This document shows, in pieces, positions 20,772-24,719 of a stretch of 24,719 nt of DNA. Both the position numbers and the translations under genes were made by a program. Under the pieces are notes generated by a model. It saw nothing but the letters and a program-made list of their open reading frames with translations, was not told the origin of the DNA and did no database searches. The stretch is from a virus, in IMG/VR virus record IMGVR_UViG_3300006875_000154, positions 1 to 24,719 of that record. The stretch is one strand, 5' to 3'. Each line of letters opens with the position of its first letter. The stretch's first letter is position 1.

Positions 20772-23051
20772 TTAACTTTTATCTATGATTTGATAAACTG
20801 TTTTTATAAATCTTTTTTTAACTGGATCATTTGGGTTATTACCCATTTCTTTGAAAAACGCATCGTAATATTTTTTTAGTGAATCGGATACACCGAGTGG
20901 TATTTTATTGTATTGTAACATTTTCAATAATGATTTATCAGTTTCCATTGGAAAATGAGCTCTCATTTGTTCTACAAATTCTTCTGCATGAGCACCAATT
21001 TCCATAGTATCAGATAAATATGTTTTCCAATAATTTGAATCATCTGCTGATAAACGATTATATGATGCACGGTGAATTTTTTGAGAATTAGAAAATTCTT
21101 TTACTCTTTGTACATAATGTATCAACTCGTGTGCAATAGTAGGTATAAACACTTTCTTAACAAATTCTTGTATTATACTATCAACCGAAGTTTTTATTGT
21201 ACCACGCTTTGCAAGTTGTATCTTTACAAAGAATGGAATAAATTCAAATGTGAAATATATTCTAAATTCTGCTTTATCTAAAGATTTAATACCAGAACCC
21301 AATGCAGCACCGCCGGCAAACTCATCACTATTGGTAGAAAATTGTGTCAACTCAGAATTAAATTTTGTATAATTTATTTTATTGTTTAATTCATATTCTG
21401 AATCAAAATCTGGATCAAGTAAATGTTCTATTTCCAAAGCGATTCCTGCATTTTCTTCATCTTTATTATTTTTAAAACAATACTGTAAAACTTTTGTTAT
21501 TTCAGAAAATTTCGCATCAAGTCCCGCTTTAATTTCAATTTCAACAGATTGTAACTTAATACCATTAAAAAATTTATTACCATATTTTTTAACATAGTCT
21601 TCGTTTTTAATCCAACGGTTTACGATTGCAGTAATATATTCTTGATTTTCAAATCCAGATTTTACTCTAGGAAGCAAAATACGCTTAAATCCAAGAAAAC
21701 TTGAATCTAATCGTATTAAATCAGCGATTTCCTTAAAAAGTTCTACGGCAACTGGTTCTATTTCTTTCAATAAACCAGTTGGTAATGTTGCTACTTCATT
21801 TATTTGTTCTATTTCTTCTGTTATAACATTTTCAAATACTTTATCATATTTAATATCTTCAATATTTATAGAATCATCATTAAATAATATGTAATCATTC
21901 CAATTATTACTTATCCTACTTTTTAAACCATCAACACCATTATTAAATAAAAATAAAGAAGCGTATTTATCACCACCTAAAATTCTTGATAAAGTTTTAT
22001 AAAAAAGATAACCACTATATGCAAATTCAATAACTTCATCAGATTTTTTATTCAACCTATCTAACGCTTCTACAATTTTATTAACTATATTTTCTTCAAC
22101 TGGACTCTTCGTATCTATCAAAACATAATCTTTTTTATCTTTGAAAAGTTTTACTTTGTATAAGTAATCACCGTACTGATTATCTGGTATATTATCGGAA
22201 AAATAAAGCCCATATCCATATCTTTGTTTATTACTATCAACACTAACATTTGATATATCAAACTTATGAAAATTTTTTGAACTTCTGTGATAAGCTATTA
22301 TTTCTTCTGTTATAACATTTTCAAATACTTTATCCCAAAACTTTCTTGTTATCATGTGAAGTGGTCTTAATTCACCTTCTTTTTTCTTTTTCACTTCAAT
22401 CATTTCACCTCGTTTTTCATTAAACTTGGCAATAACCATATTGAATATCTTAACATCAAACCAACCAAATATAGAAATAAATCTACTCTTTAACTCTGAT
22501 AGTTTTGCTTCTCTATCACTCAATGCCTTGTGAATAGTTTCTCGTGTCATTTCACCAAAACTGGGAATATCATAAGAGATATGATTTGATATTATGTAAT
22601 AAACATAAGGATTTTGAATATCTTTGTATGGTAGGTTAGAAGAATTATTATACTTAGTCAACCGTTTAAACTCTTTAATTTTTGATAGGTCATCATTGCC
22701 GAGAGCATAAATTATAATTGTATCTTGACCGTCAAACTTTTCTATAATATCTGTTGCATGATATGGTGTATTTGATTTCATAACATTCGTTACACCATGT
22801 CTTTTTATTATTTGTACCTTTTCATCGTATGATAATGGAAGTGTTTGAATATCCATTTTATCATCAGTTACAACATAAACATTTTCTTTACCGAATTTAC
22901 GGCATAATCTATTATATTCTTCTCGTTGATGAATACCCATTGGATTGAATTTACCAGGAAATAAAACAACAATGTCCTTATCCACCAATTCATTTTCATT
23001 GAATATGGAAAGGTTCATTTCACGGATAAGTTTTAATATAGGGTTATTCAC
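20772..23051 (-). CDS. Three-module protein: nucleotidyltransferase-like, ART-like, HExxH metallopeptidase
   Basis: 759 residues. Module 1 (about 25-235) resembles NMNAT/cytidylyltransferase enzymes: VVLFPGKFNPMGIHQREEYN (28-47) stands where GxFxPxHxGH is expected, but the HxGH pair is degraded; SFGEMTRETIHKAL (164-177) matches the ISxTxIR region. Module 2 (about 252-400) resembles polyvalent-protein ADP-ribosyltransferases: AYHRSS (253-258, His255), GYGLYFSD (279-286, Tyr283) and a closing NDYILFNDD (385-393). Module 3 (about 430-759) carries HELIH (641-645) with EIGAHAEE (684-691) as a likely third-ligand region, a zinc metallopeptidase pattern. Identical DKVFENVITEEI linkers flank module 2. 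The N-terminus ILKLIRE resembles other head-cluster proteins. Start is GTG 23051 behind an ideal GGAGG. Activities are predicted only. Confidence 0.75.
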   Translation of the reverse strand: MNNPILKLIREMNLSIFNENELVDKDIVVLFPGKFNPMGIHQREEYNRLCRKFGKENVYVVTDDKMDIQTLPLSYDEKVQIIKRHGVTNVMKSNTPYHATDIIEKFDGQDTIIIYALGNDDLSKIKEFKRLTKYNNSSNLPYKDIQNPYVYYIISNHISYDIPSFGEMTRETIHKALSDREAKLSELKSRFISIFGWFDVKIFNMVIAKFNEKRGEMIEVKKKKEGELRPLHMITRKFWDKVFENVITEEIIAYHRSSKNFHKFDISNVSVDSNKQRYGYGLYFSDNIPDNQYGDYLYKVKLFKDKKDYVLIDTKSPVEENIVNKIVEALDRLNKKSDEVIEFAYSGYLFYKTLSRILGGDKYASLFLFNNGVDGLKSRISNNWNDYILFNDDSINIEDIKYDKVFENVITEEIEQINEVATLPTGLLKEIEPVAVELFKEIADLIRLDSSFLGFKRILLPRVKSGFENQEYITAIVNRWIKNEDYVKKYGNKFFNGIKLQSVEIEIKAGLDAKFSEITKVLQYCFKNNKDEENAGIALEIEHLLDPDFDSEYELNNKINYTKFNSELTQFSTNSDEFAGGAALGSGIKSLDKAEFRIYFTFEFIPFFVKIQLAKRGTIKTSVDSIIQEFVKKVFIPTIAHELIHYVQRVKEFSNSQKIHRASYNRLSADDSNYWKTYLSDTMEIGAHAEEFVEQMRAHFPMETDKSLLKMLQYNKIPLGVSDSLKKYYDAFFKEMGNNPNDPVKKRFIKTVYQIIDKS
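21810..21845. repeat. 36-bp direct repeat, copy 1 (after ART module)
   Basis: Perfect 36-bp copy of 22299-22334, in frame (offset 489 bp). On the minus strand it encodes DKVFENVITEEI (residues 403-414), between the ART-like and metallopeptidase modules. Confidence 0.95.
22299..22334. repeat. 36-bp direct repeat, copy 2 (before ART module)
   Basis: Perfect 36-bp copy of 21810-21845. It encodes residues 240-251, between the nucleotidyltransferase-like and ART-like modules. The two copies bracket exactly the ART-like module. Confidence 0.95.
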
Positions 23052-23052
23052 C

Positions 23053-23505
23053 TTATGCCTCCGGTGGAGTTGGCCATTCTATTGAAAATGGATTTAGTTG
23101 TGTTGTTATATCACGAAGAGATTGACGATATATTTGCCATTCTGTTTGTTTTTGATTTGATAGCGGTGAATCTGATAATTGTGTCCAATCACACTCTGAC
23201 AGTTTTTTGTTTCTCTCTTCACGAACAATTTTCCACATATTTTGTTTATCTTGTTCTTTTTCTTCATCCGTTTTAAGACGCGTTATTTGGTGTTCTATTA
23301 CTTCATTTTCTAATATTTCAAAATTGGATGCAAGTATAATATAATCATCTCCGGTTTGACCTTCTATAAAAGTATATGGTAGCCAACCAAATCCTTTGAC
23401 TGTATTATCGTCTAAAGTATTGAAATTGGATATATTACTCCAAACATTTGGTAAAGATTGTCTAATATCTTTAACTTGACCATTTTCTACATATGCATAT
23501 TTCAT
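23053..23505 (-). CDS. Tail-fibre assembly-like chaperone (Phage_tail_APC type)
   Basis: 150 residues. Residues 90-150 (REERNKKLSECDWTQLSDSP, QTEWQIYRQSLRDITTQ, FSIEWPTPPEA) match the tail assembly chaperone signature: RxxRNxxLxxxDWxxLxDxP, then WxxYRQxLRDI and a final WPxPP. The first 85 residues are variable with several Trp. Such proteins help fold or assemble tail-fibre proteins, and an RCC1-repeat protein end lies nearby at the right edge. SD TAGGAT precedes ATG 23505, and a promoter-like motif lies at 23531-23539. It ends one base before the GTG of the three-module gene. Confidence 0.8.
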   Translation of the reverse strand: MKYAYVENGQVKDIRQSLPNVWSNISNFNTLDDNTVKGFGWLPYTFIEGQTGDDYIILASNFEILENEVIEHQITRLKTDEEKEQDKQNMWKIVREERNKKLSECDWTQLSDSPLSNQKQTEWQIYRQSLRDITTQLNPFSIEWPTPPEA

Positions 23506-23530
23506 TTAATTATCCTATGTTTATCTACAT

Positions 23531-23539
23531 ATAAATATA
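23531..23539 (-). promoter_or_regulatory. Late-promoter-like motif before the tail chaperone gene
   Basis: Coding-strand TATATTTAT in the 43-base gap after the glycosyltransferase stop. The leader of about 25 bases holds the TAGGAT ribosome site. Confidence 0.6.
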
Positions 23540-23548
23540 ATTATTTTA

Positions 23549-24556
23549 TTACAAAATTATATTTTTAGTTAAACCTATAAGTTCTTTTCTAATATTTTCA
23601 AATGGTTTATCCCAATTACCATATTTTTCTTGTCTGAATAGTCTTGCGGAATTATACCACCTTGAAGTATCGCCAGGTACTACCCATGTATAATACGGCA
23701 TTATAGGTGTAACTATCCAAGTTGGAACTCCCATAGCAGCGGAGAGGTGTGCAATTGAAGTACAAGAAGTAATTATAACATCACAGCCCGCAATAATAGA
23801 AGCAGTATCGTCCCATGTTTTCATTTGCTCTCGCATATCAGAAAAAGGGAGTCCATCAACACAATCATCATCTCTTTGAAGTGAATAAAAAGTTGTATTT
23901 GGAACATCATGTAATCCAATCATTAATTCGGATGGAAATATTCTGTGTTGTTGGTGTTCAAATTCTTTTGAACCACTCCAACGAATACCAACTTTTAGTG
24001 TACCCTTCTTAGAAAACAAATTTCTTTTTTCTTTTGGAAACATAAATGGTTTACCATCTAAATCATTATATTCCATACCTAAAACATAAGCAGCAGACAT
24101 TGCTGGCACCCAATAATCATAATGTGTATGTGGTATTGCTTCAGTATTAATACAAATAAAACCGTGACGAGAGAATATTTCTTTTAATTCTTTATCACAT
24201 GATACTAAAACTCTTGCACCCATTTCTTCAAATTTTTTAGCAAAACGAAAATTAAGAATTTGATCACCATAACCACCTTCACATCTAAATAAAAGTGTTT
24301 TATTTTTTAATGGTTCATCTTTCCATATTTTTCCAGGTATCGGTGGTAATCCAAAAACATTTATATATCTACCATAATTGAAATATTCAAACGCTTTCAT
24401 CATATTTCCATGGCGCATTTCGTGCCAACCTAAGTTAAAAAGAACTCTATAATCATTTTGTGGTTGTTTTCTGAGTATATTTTCACTTTCACCTGGATTT
24501 CCGTTGATTGCGTATTCTAATGCAACATCAAGTGGATGTTTCATATCATTTATCAT
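23549..24556 (-). CDS. TPR-glycosyltransferase (GT9-like, GT-B fold)
   Basis: 335 residues. The first 65 form TPR-like helices (NLGWHEMRHGNMMKAFEYFN, 41-60). A GT-B glycosyltransferase follows: TLLFRCEGGYGDQIL (87-101, the GxGD nucleotide-binding turn), KVGIRWSGSKEFEHQQHR (188-205), FYSLQRDDD, and SCTSIAHLSAAMGVPTW (264-280), the donor-binding motif of heptosyltransferase-like GT9 enzymes. Closely similar proteins are frequent in pelagic myoviruses. Possible substrates are virion tail proteins, phage DNA or host surface glycans; none can be chosen here. ATG 24556 is preceded by AAAGG at a long spacing, and by two tandem promoter-like motifs. Confidence 0.85.
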   Translation of the reverse strand: MINDMKHPLDVALEYAINGNPGESENILRKQPQNDYRVLFNLGWHEMRHGNMMKAFEYFNYGRYINVFGLPPIPGKIWKDEPLKNKTLLFRCEGGYGDQILNFRFAKKFEEMGARVLVSCDKELKEIFSRHGFICINTEAIPHTHYDYWVPAMSAAYVLGMEYNDLDGKPFMFPKEKRNLFSKKGTLKVGIRWSGSKEFEHQQHRIFPSELMIGLHDVPNTTFYSLQRDDDCVDGLPFSDMREQMKTWDDTASIIAGCDVIITSCTSIAHLSAAMGVPTWIVTPIMPYYTWVVPGDTSRWYNSARLFRQEKYGNWDKPFENIRKELIGLTKNIIL

Positions 24557-24583
24557 ATTAAAATAAAACCTTTTATATAAAAA

Positions 24584-24598
24584 ATATAAATATAAATA
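24584..24598 (-). promoter_or_regulatory. Two tandem late-promoter-like motifs before the glycosyltransferase
   Basis: Two overlapping copies of the motif (core ATATTTAT, six bases apart) fill the gap between the stop of the right-edge gene and the glycosyltransferase leader. It is the only doubled site in the window. Confidence 0.5.
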
Positions 24599-24719
24599 TT
24601 ATGTTTTAATCCCATGATTAAAATTTAATCCAGATGATGAAGATACCCAAGTAGTATAACTTCCTATTTGAACTGGTGATGATTTGTTAACCCCAGTTCC
24701 ATCACCAAGTTGACGATTA
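24599..24719 (-). CDS. C-terminal end of an RCC1-repeat protein (partial)
   Basis: Only the last 39 codons are visible, ending at TAA 24599-24601. The sequence NRQLGDGTGVNKSSPVQIGS followed by YTTW is the start of an RCC1-type beta-propeller blade (xQLGDGTxxxxxxPVQI), and the remaining residues (VSSSSGLNFNHGIKT) close the protein. RCC1-repeat proteins in phages are often tail-fibre or other exposed virion proteins, which fits the nearby tail chaperone gene. The rest lies beyond the right edge, so domain content is unknown. Confidence 0.7.
   Translation of the reverse strand, partial: NRQLGDGTGVNKSSPVQIGSYTTWVSSSSGLNFNHGIKT

Noticed and set aside
1-24719. tRNA genes, insertion sequences, attachment sites or a replication origin
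   Set aside because: No cloverleaf-like gap, transposase or terminal repeats were seen. Gaps are all under about 250 bases and are explained by promoters, terminators and a small gene.

Overview
The window is a compact, AT-rich stretch of a tailed-phage genome. Its head-assembly genes match phage T4: terminase gp17, portal gp20, prohead protease gp21, core scaffold gp22, major capsid gp23 and neck proteins gp13/gp14. The capsid and scaffold proteins look diverged from T4 itself, more like the distant marine 'far-T4' myoviruses. All 30 genes I support lie on the minus strand, mostly 0-20 bases apart or overlapping. The host cannot be read directly. Two small membrane-anchored coiled-coil genes and a bS21 homologue are reminiscent of phages of marine Bacteroidetes, yet most genes carry good Shine-Dalgarno (SD) sequences, so host assignment is tentative.

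In transcription order (right to left) the window holds: the C-terminal end of an RCC1-repeat protein; a TPR-glycosyltransferase; a tail-fibre-assembly-like chaperone; a 759-residue three-module protein (nucleotidyltransferase-like, ADP-ribosyltransferase-like, HExxH metallopeptidase); a Zn-ribbon-like protein; a holin-like two-TM protein; two basic/Cys-rich phage families with an unknown protein between them; a pair of membrane coiled-coil proteins that could be spanins; terminase; portal; three small head proteins; the prohead protease; a DUF3008-like protein; a bS21 homologue; a low-complexity protein ending in an ADP-ribosyltransferase domain; a 44-residue gene; scaffold; major capsid; a ParB/sulfiredoxin-like protein; a tandem pair of paralogous proteins; a membrane protein with a possible GAF-like domain; PhoH; and neck proteins gp13 and gp14 (gp14 cut by the left edge). 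The order 17-20-21-22-23 is kept as in T4, but tail sheath and tube genes are absent between 17 and 20, and the neck genes sit downstream of 23.

Transcription seems to be organised by a short motif. Read on the coding strand it is close to (T/C)ATATTTA(T/C), and it occurs in nine intergenic gaps just ahead of gene blocks. Three strong Rho-independent hairpins end the capsid, ParB-like and paralog-pair units. The gp22-gp23 unit begins with a long leader that can fold into a stem-loop at its predicted 5' end.

The most interesting theme is possible packaged cargo. Several otherwise unrelated proteins (ADP-ribosyltransferase fusion, three-module protein, DUF5872-like protein, paralog pair) have short N-terminal regions with related sequence and candidate (I/L)-x-E prohead-protease sites. 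This suggests proteins loaded into the prohead, trimmed by gp21 and injected with the DNA, as T4 Alt is. The three-module protein carries a perfect 36-bp in-frame direct repeat on both sides of its ADP-ribosyltransferase module, and the encoded linker contains such a site.
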